The position numbers and the translations under genes are program-made. Of a DNA stretch of 64,000 bases, positions 54,698 through 63,331 are shown in pieces. The notes below the pieces were generated by a model. That model saw nothing but the letters and a program-made list of their open reading frames with translations, did not search any database and was not told the DNA's origin. The stretch is from a virus: the IMG/VR virus record IMGVR_UViG_3300044796_000657, positions 248,001 to 312,000 of that record. One strand, 5' to 3'. Positions within the stretch are counted from its first letter, which is position 1. The number at the start of each line of letters is the position of its first letter.

Positions 54698-55594
54698 ATG
54701 GACTTTAAACTTTGGTTAGAATATAGCGGGGCTAAATCGGTTCTCGTTTATCACGGTACAGATCCCAAAAACATTCCTTCTATTATGTCGCAGGGTTTGA
54801 TTCCAAATCCCAAAGCAAGAAAATGGGCTGATGATCCACATGCCAATTTCAATTCAGCAAGCCGCAAATCAATTGGTGGTATTTATTTAACCACCAATCT
54901 ACAAACGGCCTTTTCTGCTGCCCCACCGAGAACTGCTTGTATTGTTGTGGCCGAAGTACAGCCGAGAAGTATGTTGGCGGATGAAGATGATTTGATGTCA
55001 ATGGGACAAGCAAGCGATCACGAATATACTTTATTGGAATTGTTTTTTGCGATCAAAACGAATACCAATCACGAATTCGTAGAGCAAATGAAAGCCAAAT
55101 ACGAACAAAGTGTATTCGCAAGAATTACATGGAAGATTCCAAATATATCACCACAATTGAAAATTAGAGTTAAGCAAATTCTCGATGACGCATTTCCTTA
55201 CGTTGTAGACCGTCAAACAGCACACGTTCATACAGATGAATTTCGCAATAGAAAGTATTACCACAAAGAAGCCAAGGATGTTCAACAACCCAATAAGCAA
55301 GCTGCGGAAGCCGCTTATCAGAAACACCTAGATTTGGCAACCAGAGCCTTGAAGTCAATCGGCAATCCTTATAGTCGTAAAGAAAACAGTTTGTTCATGT
55401 TCGTCGGACGGCTAATGGAACCAATTAGATTCAGTGGTGCGAATAAAATTGTATGCGTTATTGAAACTTGGCTTAATGAAAAAAATAAGACAAGAGTGAA
55501 ATTGCTTTACGGAAGCGTACCAGATAAGCTCATTAAGGATTGGAACTCAGCCATTGGCCCGTGGGAAAAGGCCATTAGCGAAGAGGGCAATTAA
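54698..55594 (+). CDS. ART-fold protein with head-targeting-like N-terminus
   Basis: 298 residues from ATG 54698 (MDFKLWLEYSGAKS); the frame upstream overlaps the previous gene. VLVYHGTDPKNIPSIMSQGLIPNP (starting at residue 15) carries the H of the H-Y-E type ADP-ribosyltransferase fold, and KSIGGIYLTTNLQTAFSAA the Y and following helix. This resembles PARP, Tpt1 and other 'YHGT...GIYLT' enzymes, which transfer ADP-ribose or a related group from NAD. The catalytic Glu may be ELFFAIK. The C-terminal half is unknown. Its N-terminus is nearly the same as that of the kinase-like protein (MNFKLWLEAV). Confidence 0.6.
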   Translation: MDFKLWLEYSGAKSVLVYHGTDPKNIPSIMSQGLIPNPKARKWADDPHANFNSASRKSIGGIYLTTNLQTAFSAAPPRTACIVVAEVQPRSMLADEDDLMSMGQASDHEYTLLELFFAIKTNTNHEFVEQMKAKYEQSVFARITWKIPNISPQLKIRVKQILDDAFPYVVDRQTAHVHTDEFRNRKYYHKEAKDVQQPNKQAAEAAYQKHLDLATRALKSIGNPYSRKENSLFMFVGRLMEPIRFSGANKIVCVIETWLNEKNKTRVKLLYGSVPDKLIKDWNSAIGPWEKAISEEGN

Positions 55595-55596
55595 CG

Positions 55597-55629
55597 AATA
55601 AAACCCACTTATTATAAGTGGGTTTTATT
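55597..55629. terminator. Bidirectional terminator
   Basis: A long stem AATAAAACCCACTT / AAGTGGGTTTTATT lies between the convergent ART-like gene (ends 55594) and the Pro-rich gene (ends 55636); A and T runs flank it on both strands. Confidence 0.8.
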
Positions 55630-55635
55630 GCGATT

Positions 55636-57135
55636 TCAATAAGACGAACTACTAGATCCGGTTTCACATGTTGAAACACGCATTCTCGGAAGATCGTACT
55701 TTAACCAATCACGATAAATCTTGGTAAAATCTCTTATCATTTTTTCAATTGATGAACATAGGTCATTCATCCCGTCAATGGTAGCCTTCCAATCACACTT
55801 ACAAGTAAACGCAAGAATAAAATCATTCAAATTTTTCAATGCATTTTGAATTGGTGTAAAATAATCTTTAACAGTAGCAAAAGAATTCAGTATTGCTGTT
55901 CCAATTTTACAACAAGCTTCACTCTTACTGCAATAAAGATTCTTAAGAGCAATCATTTCGTCATTCGTTTTATTGACTTCTTGGATGATAGCATTAGCAC
56001 TGTAAGTAATAGTATTCAAACGATTGAATACAGCTAAATTGGCAGCATCACACTGAGCTTGTCTTTCAGGAGGAGCAGCAACAGCATTTACTCTATCGCA
56101 TAAGCAACCTACAATTTGCTGTCTCAAATAAGTGCAAATGCTCTTACAGTTATCGTCTCCTCCTGCACACTGAGGAACTACGTTTTCGGGTGTATTGGTG
56201 TCAGTGAGGAGTTGTCCAAACTTGTTACAGCCTATTTCTACAACTTTGTTAAGTGCAAATTTCATCAATGCATCAATTTGCCTTCTTTCGGCTTCATCGG
56301 GGCTTATTCTTCTTGCACCTGAATCAACAGCGTATTCGTAATATAATCTTTGTGCTTCGGTAAATGTGCTTCTCGTAACACCAAACGGTGAAACTTGAAT
56401 CGTATATTTTAAAACATCCGAAGTTAAGGTGCGGGAAATACCAAACGCATCGGTATAATTAGTGGCGTCAGCACCCATTGTTTCGAATAACTTAATTACG
56501 CAAGCATCCTCTGCGGGAGTAGGAGTTGGGAAAAACAAAGCTAATGGTCCACCGCCGCCTTTTGGTCCACCTTTTGGACCACCTTTTGGGCCAAGTCCTC
56601 TTGGCCCGGTGCCCGGCGATACTGTTGCAGATGGTGCTGCAGGAACAGGAACGACTTGCGGTCTAATAATAGCCGTCGGCTTTGGAAGTTTAACTCCGGG
56701 TTGCTCGACGGAAGAGAAAGGCTCTCCTAGAGGGCCGGATATAATTGGTTGGCCATTTGACGGCACAATTGGGCTTCCTTGTGGCGGCACCGTAGTTAAC
56801 GAATATGGTCCTCTTGCACCACCAGTACTCATGCCTTTATCATAACCCATACCTTGATCGCCAACAATAAGTTGTCCGTTGCCGAGGCGTCCATTAGCAT
56901 ATGGTTGCGCTGGCATAGGTATACCAGGACCAGTAGATGGTGCTGGAGCAGGTTGCGGTCTGACCGTACCCGGAATTAATTGGCCAGTATTCCTATCAAA
57001 TTGTGCACCATCGAGTCTTTGTCCTGCTCCATATGGCATTGCACTATTTCCTTGTCCTGCCTGTGGCATTGGTGGGAATGGACCGAGAGGTCCGGGGGTG
57101 CCGGGGATTGGAGGTGTACCGGGTGGTGGTGCCAT
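55636..57135 (-). CDS. Pro/Gly-rich protein with Cys-rich C-terminal domain; paralogue of 3033-4655
   Basis: 499 residues. The first 210 are Pro/Gly-rich (MAPPPGTPPIPGTPGPLG, later LGPKGGPKGGPKGGGGP). The C-terminal domain has about sixteen Cys in pairs (CAGGDDNCKSICTYL, CLCDRV, CSKSEACCKIG, CKCDW) and long helices. It ends CETGSSSSSY. The shared plan with the protein at 3033 (Pro-rich arm, Cys-containing helical domain, CxxSSSS tail) indicates a gene family. An extended virion protein stabilised by disulfides or metal is my inference. Upstream TATAATAA is only a weak late-box match. Confidence 0.6.
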   Translation of the reverse strand: MAPPPGTPPIPGTPGPLGPFPPMPQAGQGNSAMPYGAGQRLDGAQFDRNTGQLIPGTVRPQPAPAPSTGPGIPMPAQPYANGRLGNGQLIVGDQGMGYDKGMSTGGARGPYSLTTVPPQGSPIVPSNGQPIISGPLGEPFSSVEQPGVKLPKPTAIIRPQVVPVPAAPSATVSPGTGPRGLGPKGGPKGGPKGGGGPLALFFPTPTPAEDACVIKLFETMGADATNYTDAFGISRTLTSDVLKYTIQVSPFGVTRSTFTEAQRLYYEYAVDSGARRISPDEAERRQIDALMKFALNKVVEIGCNKFGQLLTDTNTPENVVPQCAGGDDNCKSICTYLRQQIVGCLCDRVNAVAAPPERQAQCDAANLAVFNRLNTITYSANAIIQEVNKTNDEMIALKNLYCSKSEACCKIGTAILNSFATVKDYFTPIQNALKNLNDFILAFTCKCDWKATIDGMNDLCSSIEKMIRDFTKIYRDWLKYDLPRMRVSTCETGSSSSSY

Positions 57136-57186
57136 AATTTCTTTCTTTCTTTTGGGCGACTGAGTGCCATTATTATATTGATGTGC

Positions 57187-58158
57187 TTATTTTTTTTTAG
57201 GCAAAACAATTGGCTTAACATTTAATTCTTGTCTCGCCTGTTCGAGTTGTTCTTCAAACTCTTTGATTTGTTCTGGAAATTCTTTGACTATAGCATTTTT
57301 TAAGTGATTCAATAATCTGAAGTGATTTCTTCTTTCATTGTCGTCGCCATGAACCATTAATGGTACTAAATTTATAGCATCTTCCCATTCCCTATCAATC
57401 ATACTAACGCCGCTTTTATCGACCAAAGTATTAAATCTACTCATATCATCTTTGAACGACCAGTCGTCTCCCTTTTGCATTTTCCCTAAATCGTAATGAT
57501 ATATTTTACCACGATAAACACCTACTTGAATTTGGTCGTTGATTGAGTATCCTGCTTTGTGAAAAGCGTTTATAGTATCCTTAACTTCGTTCAATTGTTC
57601 TTTGGTTAACTTACCCGGAATATCCACTTTCGGCCTTACCGCAAATGCTTTGTCGCCTATAATTCTAACATATGTCGGCAGAATACCGGGAACGCCTTGC
57701 TTTCTCAATTTCTCTGTTAGTCTTACATTTTCCAGCATACTTCTTGCAGCGCCAGCCGGTGTTCTATGAAAGACACTTGCATTTGTGGGTTGAAACGGTA
57801 CAGTTGTAGAAACTTTAACGATCATATCTCCAACCTCAAACGCCATACCGTCATCGCCTTTTCCTAAATACTTGGCTTGACCGTTAATGACTTTTGAAAT
57901 ATAGGGATCATCGGTTTTTTTGGATACTTCAACTTTTTTGGTTAGATCGTTGGCGAAATGTTGTACGGCAGCACGTGTCATTTTGAACGCACCGATAAGG
58001 TCATCATGTTGGAGATGTTGAGTTAGCCAAACCGAATCGCCTCTGATGTGTACGATCTTGACTTTGATGGGTGAACGGTTATCTTCCTCGGAAGCAGGAA
58101 TGTCAATGATCTGTCCAATTTTCAAGTCTACGGCTTCTAACCACAGTTTGAAATTCAC
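57187..58158 (-). CDS. Protein-kinase-like protein with head-targeting-like N-terminus
   Basis: 323 residues. Opening MNFKLWLEAVDLK. A glycine-loop-like LGKGDDGMAFEV (98-109) is followed by IVKVS with Lys115, a helix with Glu (SMLENVRLTEKL), the hinge FAVRPKVDI, then AFHKAGYSINDQIQVG (198-213) and YHYDLGKM (220-227). The last two match the catalytic-loop (HxxGY...D) and DFG-like positions of small aminoglycoside/protein kinase folds. The Asn after the catalytic Asp is not evident, so activity is uncertain. Coupled to the small gene upstream (58155-58158 overlap). It may be packaged and injected to modify host proteins. Confidence 0.5.
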   Translation of the reverse strand: MNFKLWLEAVDLKIGQIIDIPASEEDNRSPIKVKIVHIRGDSVWLTQHLQHDDLIGAFKMTRAAVQHFANDLTKKVEVSKKTDDPYISKVINGQAKYLGKGDDGMAFEVGDMIVKVSTTVPFQPTNASVFHRTPAGAARSMLENVRLTEKLRKQGVPGILPTYVRIIGDKAFAVRPKVDIPGKLTKEQLNEVKDTINAFHKAGYSINDQIQVGVYRGKIYHYDLGKMQKGDDWSFKDDMSRFNTLVDKSGVSMIDREWEDAINLVPLMVHGDDNERRNHFRLLNHLKNAIVKEFPEQIKEFEEQLEQARQELNVKPIVLPKKK

Positions 58159-58337
58159 TTCTTGGCATTCCTTACAACTGTAGGCTCGCCGCTATCATCA
58201 AAAGTAAATTTGACTTTCTTCTTTGGCTTGTCACCGCCAACTACAATCGGCTCACCTTCTAAATTTGAGGCTAAACGAATTTTATCGTGATGCTTTTTGG
58301 CTTCAACGAACTCTCTGAATGTTTTGAATGTTTTCAT
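58155..58337 (-). CDS. Small basic protein with head-targeting-like N-terminus
   Basis: 60 residues beginning MKTFKTFREFVEAKKHHD, the closest match in the window to the T4 internal protein III opening (MKTYQEFIAEA). The rest is short, Lys-rich and unstructured (KPKKKVKFTFDD), as is usual for DNA-associated head-internal proteins. CTATATAA lies 6 nt before the ATG. Confidence 0.6.
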   Translation of the reverse strand: MKTFKTFREFVEAKKHHDKIRLASNLEGEPIVVGGDKPKKKVKFTFDDSGEPTVVRNAKK

Positions 58338-58370
58338 AACGTTATATAGGATTTCTTTTTCGTTCCATTC

Positions 58371-58376
58371 TAAATA
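58371..58376 (+). promoter_or_regulatory. Late-promoter-like box TAAATA before 58382
   Basis: TTCTAAATAACTTC then ATG 58382, 5 nt after the box, within the 44-bp divergent gap from 58337. Confidence 0.55.
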
Positions 58377-58381
58377 ACTTC

Positions 58382-58765
58382 ATGTTAACTTGGCAAGATT
58401 TCCTGAAAATTCGTGAACATCAACTACACGAACCCAAAAACCACAAAGATGCTGTCAAGGAAGCCAAGAAGGTTAAGTTGGAATTTTTCGAAAAACGAAA
58501 ACAAGGAGCGGCTAAGATTGCTGCCGAAGCACGATCAAAAGGTGGCCCGTCAATGTTAACAGCTTGGCATTTCGCTGCCAAAGCCCAACCTTACAATGAT
58601 GTATTGTCTGCCATTCGTACTGATAAAGATGAAAACTTCTTTATGCAAAAGTGTTTGTTGTTAGCCACCAAGTTGAAATTCGCCAAATTGGATGAAGAGC
58701 AATTTCAAAAACTGATGGGTCAAATTGAGGTTTGGGGCGAAGCGTTTGCCAAACTATGGCATTAA
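58382..58765 (+). CDS. Small basic helical protein, possible head-internal protein
   Basis: 127 residues beginning MLTWQDFLKIREHQLHEP; WQDFLKIRE is a looser match to the shared N-terminal pattern. Lys/Ala-rich helices follow (DAVKEAKKVKLEFFEKRKQGAAKIAAEARSKG, longer segment 23-54). Basic helical proteins of this size are common in phage heads. Late box 5 nt upstream, no RBS, and a terminator directly behind. Confidence 0.55.
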   Translation: MLTWQDFLKIREHQLHEPKNHKDAVKEAKKVKLEFFEKRKQGAAKIAAEARSKGGPSMLTAWHFAAKAQPYNDVLSAIRTDKDENFFMQKCLLLATKLKFAKLDEEQFQKLMGQIEVWGEAFAKLWH

Positions 58766-58768
58766 AGT

Positions 58769-58796
58769 AAAACGGATTGGTTTTCCAATCCGTTTT
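58769..58796. terminator. Bidirectional terminator
   Basis: AAAACGGATTGG / CCAATCCGTTTT stem with a TTTT loop and a T-run, between the convergent genes ending at 58765 and 58807. Confidence 0.85.
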
Positions 58797-58806
58797 TTAT
58801 TTAACA

Positions 58807-61800
58807 TTAGCCCGGTGATGAGACGTTCGTAATAATACCACCAACAACTTCAACAAGCATTCCATCGCCTGATTGGAATGATCCTGTATATCCTTGAACC
58901 CCACCAATTGAAAAGTAATTTGTAGCATTGAACCACGCAGCGTTAATAATTCCAGAGGCATTAACCGCAGGGGCAATGAGATCAATAGCAGGATCTTCGC
59001 CAGTAGTTCTACATAAAACTTGGGCATCAACAGTACCCACAACTACCGAATTATCGATATTAGATGTGATGCCGAATCCGAAAGCATATTGATTTTCAGA
59101 TATGTCAGCACCTTCAATGAATGTCGGAGCAAATACATTGTTCGCCAAGGTTCCACTCAAACTTCTATTACCAGCAGCACCATAAACAGCTTGTGCCAAA
59201 GTACCAGAAGGGCCGACATTTGATTCAAGGAAAACAATAAAATGGGAACTGTAATTGGTGGTAATTTCATTATAGAAATTTTGAGAAGTAAACATAGCAC
59301 TATAACCACCATCATTAAAGATGGTGATGGGGATATTTCCACCAGACACACTTGAATTATCATCAAATTCAAAGGTGTAGACATTGCCATTGGTGTCAGT
59401 TAGCACAATAGTATCACCATCTACTACTGTTTGTGAACCAAAATTGAAAGATGCTGCTCCTTGAGCTGGTTCGTGTCCAACTGTATTATCGTTGCCAATA
59501 GTCAAATTATTATTAGTGTCTGGTCCAACAAGGAAATCACCGTCACTTAATAAAGTATGATCCACAACAGTGCCCATTGCGTCAACCGTAGTGACCATTG
59601 GGGCAAAGCCGCTTTCATCATCCCTCAGCCAAAAGAACATCTTGTGAACATCCCCTTCAACAATAGAAGGGGGAGCAGCTGCGTGTGTACCTAATGGACC
59701 AGATATTTCAAGTTGTCCATCAACGCCAAGATTCAATAAGGTTTGATGATTATCCCAAGTAGTTGCTTCTTCACCAGCATCGACACCTTGAATTTGAAGC
59801 CCATTGTATCCGGCAGTACCTTGGAATCCTAATTTGAATGCGGCATTACTCTTATTGTCAATTTCATCATTATCTGGATTGACATTATAGCCCCAAACCA
59901 ACTCGCTGTTTTCTTTTTGAATTAACCAACCGCTTTCTAGTGGTGTACTTTCGTGAAGGGTATTGTTAATTGTAATGCCTGGCGAAACATTGATGTGGGT
60001 TGCGTGTAAGTTCAGAGTATTAGTATCGCCCAAAGCTTCAATGTAGTTTGCGTCAACCCCAAATCTGGAAGAGTTATCAACACTGACAGTTAAGCCTTTA
60101 CCAAACGCAGTCATATAAGTTCCAATATCCGATCCGTCATGGAACTGAGTTTCAAATATTGTTCCAGCTAAAGTGCCAACAACTTCCGTGTTTCCACTTT
60201 CCCCTTGATAGACTTGCGTTAGAAGATTGCCACCAATATCCACATTGAATACAGCATCTTGACTTTGGTAATTGTGGGCGTTTAAGAAAGCGAATTTTGT
60301 ATTTGCGGCACTATAAGTTCCGGCAATGGCAACCTGAATACCATCGGTATGCGTTCCTACATTGGTGAAGTAGAAATTATAAACGTTTCCAGAAGTTGCC
60401 GTGAAGCCAATGGTGTCACCTTCTGTGATGGTGCCACCGATACCGAAGTCGCAAGATGCCGTCGCCCCGTTATCAACATCACCATTGGTGAATGCTGACG
60501 GGAAGAAGCCACCGTTCAAATTTCCAGTAAAAGCCGTGTTGCCTGCCGTGCCGTTGGCTTGGGTAAACAATATGGTCGTTGGTCCAGTCTGAGTAGCAGT
60601 GATTTCAAAACCGGGACCGGCTTGAAACATTTCAAAAAAGTTTGTAGTAGTGTTGTTCGCATCGTAACCGGTCGTTCCAATACGAACAATAATAGAGCCG
60701 TCAATAGAACGAACACCATTTGTGAATTCATAATTGTTAGATAGCTCAACCGCCCCGGCTTGGAAAGTGACATAATCACCATTGGAAATTGATCCAGCAG
60801 TGAAATCAAAGTTAAGAATCGCACTTGCCGCACTTCTGTTGGTGCTGTTGTTAAACCCTATAGCAACTAGATTATTTGGACCGTTAAGATTGTTGCCGCC
60901 ACCCATTTGAATGCTGGCTGATTGGACGATGAAATTGTTTGTGGTTGACATGTAAAGATCAACTCCGCCCTCACCAGACGCAATGAAGGTTGTATTGTCT
61001 TCATTGTTCAATCCAATATATGCACTGTCAAAGTGTAAAGTTCCACCAACTTCAATGAGGGAATTGTTACCATTGAATGTTAAGTTGACATCATCAATAC
61101 CTATTTTTAGGGTATTTTCTACTTGGTTATCTTGACCAGTTCCAATAGAATAAATGTTAACTAGTGGATTGAGACCGCCTGAAAAAGATGATGATCCAAA
61201 GTAATCACTACTGATTGAAGTATTGCCATCTGTGCCTGTAAAATTTTGCGTTAATTGAACAATGCTACCATCAACACCATAGCCTAATGGAACATTACCT
61301 TCGCTGAGAGCATCAAGAAAATTATTTGCTTGTGCTGAAGAACTTCCAGCAATCGTTACTGGAATATTGCCTTCTGTTACCGACATATCGTCATCAAACT
61401 CAAGAGTATAAGTGGTAGTAGCACCTGCCGCCTTGAGAACTTCGATAGTTACCGTTTGTCCATTCGTAGGAATACTCGTAAATGTTAGTGTTGCTTGTGC
61501 TGGAGTGCCGTCGCTGCCGGTTGTATTATTATCACCGAAAACAAATGTGTTCCGTCCATTAACGGTATTATCGCCAATGTCAACACGACTTGCTTTCAAT
61601 TGCATGGTATTGAAAGACGCCTCCGTTGTATCAAAATACAATAGACCATAAGTGTTGCCTTGGTCGTCTTCTTCCGAACTTAATTCAACTTCACAATAAC
61701 TATTTATGATTTCGGCATCACCGCCAATAGCTTGAACTGAAATCGTGCTACCGTTGCCATAAACTTGTGCGTAATTATTTGGATCATCATCTTGACCCAA

Positions 61801-63270
61801 GAAAAGACGACCTTCAGTAACATACAAATTGCCGTTATCCATAGTGAATTTTTCGGCATTGTTATCAATTTTTAGACATGTATCATGAGCACCAATTGTA
61901 ATTGTTTTGTTATTGACATTTAATCCGAAACCAAAACCGAATGCATTATTCGGATCATCCGTACCACCCTGAAATACCGTTCCAAAAATACAGTCAGTGC
62001 ATGAAAAATTACCTTCAATATTCGTATTTCCAAAAGCACCTTCAACATTTTGAGCAACAGAGCCAGTTGTGCCATCTTCATTAATGTTTACTGTAAACGG
62101 ACTATTGGCTTCAACGGCGATCTTAAAGTTCGTAACGGTTTCGGCAAGAGTCCCACCGATTGTTACACCATATGTTCCTCCTGTAATGCTTTCATTATTA
62201 TCAAATTCAAAGACATATTGTTCACCATTGGTATCTTGAAAACTGACGCCATAACCATCTACTACGCTTTGACGACTAAAATCAAACTCTGCCGAAGCAG
62301 GCGCAAGTGCATCACTGAAATGATTGTTGTTTCCAATCAACATAATATTGGTATAAGTGTCACCGATGACATTAACATCCTCGCCTCCGTTGAGATTGTT
62401 AATGTTGATAGCATCGAGAATATCGCCGCCGTTCATATTTAGAACACCAGCAGGGTCTTCGTCTGCCCCTTTCATGATCAAGGCACTAATATTGTGAAGA
62501 TAACTAACTCCGGCCCCGCCACACGATTCTACACCACCAACAAATGCTATGCCCGGCGTATAAATTCCCGATCCAAATTGGAATGTTTCTTGATCGGAAT
62601 TAAAACTGACTATGGACTCTTCACCCGCACCAAAAACAAGTGTGGGTGTTTGAACTAGATCAAAAGCCACTTGATCGGTCGTATTCAAACTTTGATCAAA
62701 TGAGTCCCCACCACCGCCTCCACCTGTTGCTGCCCATGAAGTTGTCGTGCCGTTAGTAGTCAAGAACTGTCCACTGTGTCCGGTTTGTGTTGGAAAAATA
62801 CCGGCAGCATCACCCGTAATATTCAAATGATGAACATCTAGTGTTCCTGTATAAGTCCCATTGTTGCCACTTAAAGTATCAGCCATCAATTGGCCATCCA
62901 CACCGGCATTATTGCTGACAACGAGATTGTTAAACGTGACGTCATCGGTTGTATTCAAATCCTGATCAAACGAACTGCCACCACCACTAATGGTTTTGAA
63001 TATGATTGTTTCACTTTCAGAATCATATGCCAAAACTCTATTGTTTGCTTTATTGGACGTATCAACGTTAATACCGTCAATGGTATTATCATCTACGGTT
63101 TTGAATTCTATCGCTTGCGTATCAGCGTTATAGAATAAGACTTTTCCGTCACCCTTGTTTGTAACATCAATCTTTATCCCTTTGATAAAATTTGCATCCG
63201 TTCTATTGGTGGATGCAAACTTAAGAGTTATAAATGGAACATAGGCGCCGTTGAGAAAATACATTGTCAT
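58807..63270 (-). CDS. Giant repetitive tail-fibre-like protein, 1487 aa
   Basis: The largest gene here. Residues 1-210 hold two short linker motifs SFDQ(D/S)LNTTD(D/Q)V(T/A)F and a Gly-rich hinge, as in fibre shafts. Further on, about five copies of a 110-120-residue beta module can be traced. Each has the order A-x-x-x-F-x-F...(G)D-x-(I/V)-x-(F/L)...Y-x-F-(E/Y)-F-(D/T)...G...(V/I)-x-I-(A/G)-G...Q-x-x-x-G...G-N-T-x-(I/V/F)-x-G-x-(L/F). Between them are Asn- and Gly-rich beta stretches. Such proteins form long trimeric fibres that bind the host surface. There is no visible cleavage or chaperone domain. A TAAATA box lies 7 nt before the ATG; MTM gives two possible Met starts. Confidence 0.8.
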   Translation of the reverse strand: MTMYFLNGAYVPFITLKFASTNRTDANFIKGIKIDVTNKGDGKVLFYNADTQAIEFKTVDDNTIDGINVDTSNKANNRVLAYDSESETIIFKTISGGGSSFDQDLNTTDDVTFNNLVVSNNAGVDGQLMADTLSGNNGTYTGTLDVHHLNITGDAAGIFPTQTGHSGQFLTTNGTTTSWAATGGGGGGDSFDQSLNTTDQVAFDLVQTPTLVFGAGEESIVSFNSDQETFQFGSGIYTPGIAFVGGVESCGGAGVSYLHNISALIMKGADEDPAGVLNMNGGDILDAININNLNGGEDVNVIGDTYTNIMLIGNNNHFSDALAPASAEFDFSRQSVVDGYGVSFQDTNGEQYVFEFDNNESITGGTYGVTIGGTLAETVTNFKIAVEANSPFTVNINEDGTTGSVAQNVEGAFGNTNIEGNFSCTDCIFGTVFQGGTDDPNNAFGFGFGLNVNNKTITIGAHDTCLKIDNNAEKFTMDNGNLYVTEGRLFLGQDDDPNNYAQVYGNGSTISVQAIGGDAEIINSYCEVELSSEEDDQGNTYGLLYFDTTEASFNTMQLKASRVDIGDNTVNGRNTFVFGDNNTTGSDGTPAQATLTFTSIPTNGQTVTIEVLKAAGATTTYTLEFDDDMSVTEGNIPVTIAGSSSAQANNFLDALSEGNVPLGYGVDGSIVQLTQNFTGTDGNTSISSDYFGSSSFSGGLNPLVNIYSIGTGQDNQVENTLKIGIDDVNLTFNGNNSLIEVGGTLHFDSAYIGLNNEDNTTFIASGEGGVDLYMSTTNNFIVQSASIQMGGGNNLNGPNNLVAIGFNNSTNRSAASAILNFDFTAGSISNGDYVTFQAGAVELSNNYEFTNGVRSIDGSIIVRIGTTGYDANNTTTNFFEMFQAGPGFEITATQTGPTTILFTQANGTAGNTAFTGNLNGGFFPSAFTNGDVDNGATASCDFGIGGTITEGDTIGFTATSGNVYNFYFTNVGTHTDGIQVAIAGTYSAANTKFAFLNAHNYQSQDAVFNVDIGGNLLTQVYQGESGNTEVVGTLAGTIFETQFHDGSDIGTYMTAFGKGLTVSVDNSSRFGVDANYIEALGDTNTLNLHATHINVSPGITINNTLHESTPLESGWLIQKENSELVWGYNVNPDNDEIDNKSNAAFKLGFQGTAGYNGLQIQGVDAGEEATTWDNHQTLLNLGVDGQLEISGPLGTHAAAPPSIVEGDVHKMFFWLRDDESGFAPMVTTVDAMGTVVDHTLLSDGDFLVGPDTNNNLTIGNDNTVGHEPAQGAASFNFGSQTVVDGDTIVLTDTNGNVYTFEFDDNSSVSGGNIPITIFNDGGYSAMFTSQNFYNEITTNYSSHFIVFLESNVGPSGTLAQAVYGAAGNRSLSGTLANNVFAPTFIEGADISENQYAFGFGITSNIDNSVVVGTVDAQVLCRTTGEDPAIDLIAPAVNASGIINAAWFNATNYFSIGGVQGYTGSFQSGDGMLVEVVGGIITNVSSPG

Positions 63271-63277
63271 AGTAAGA

Positions 63278-63283
63278 TATTTA
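63278..63283 (-). promoter_or_regulatory. Late-promoter-like box TAAATA before 63270
   Basis: Minus-strand GTAAATATCTTACT then ATG 63270; the box ends 7 nt before the start codon, no Shine-Dalgarno. Confidence 0.5.
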
Positions 63284-63331
63284 CTTTTTTTTACTCAATA
63301 TCCTAGAAAAAGTTTTTTAGAGGTGTTGCCA

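Noticed and set aside
62050-62442. Plus-strand 130-codon frame opposite the giant fibre gene
   Set aside because: Antisense of repeat modules; no RBS and no coding-like features.
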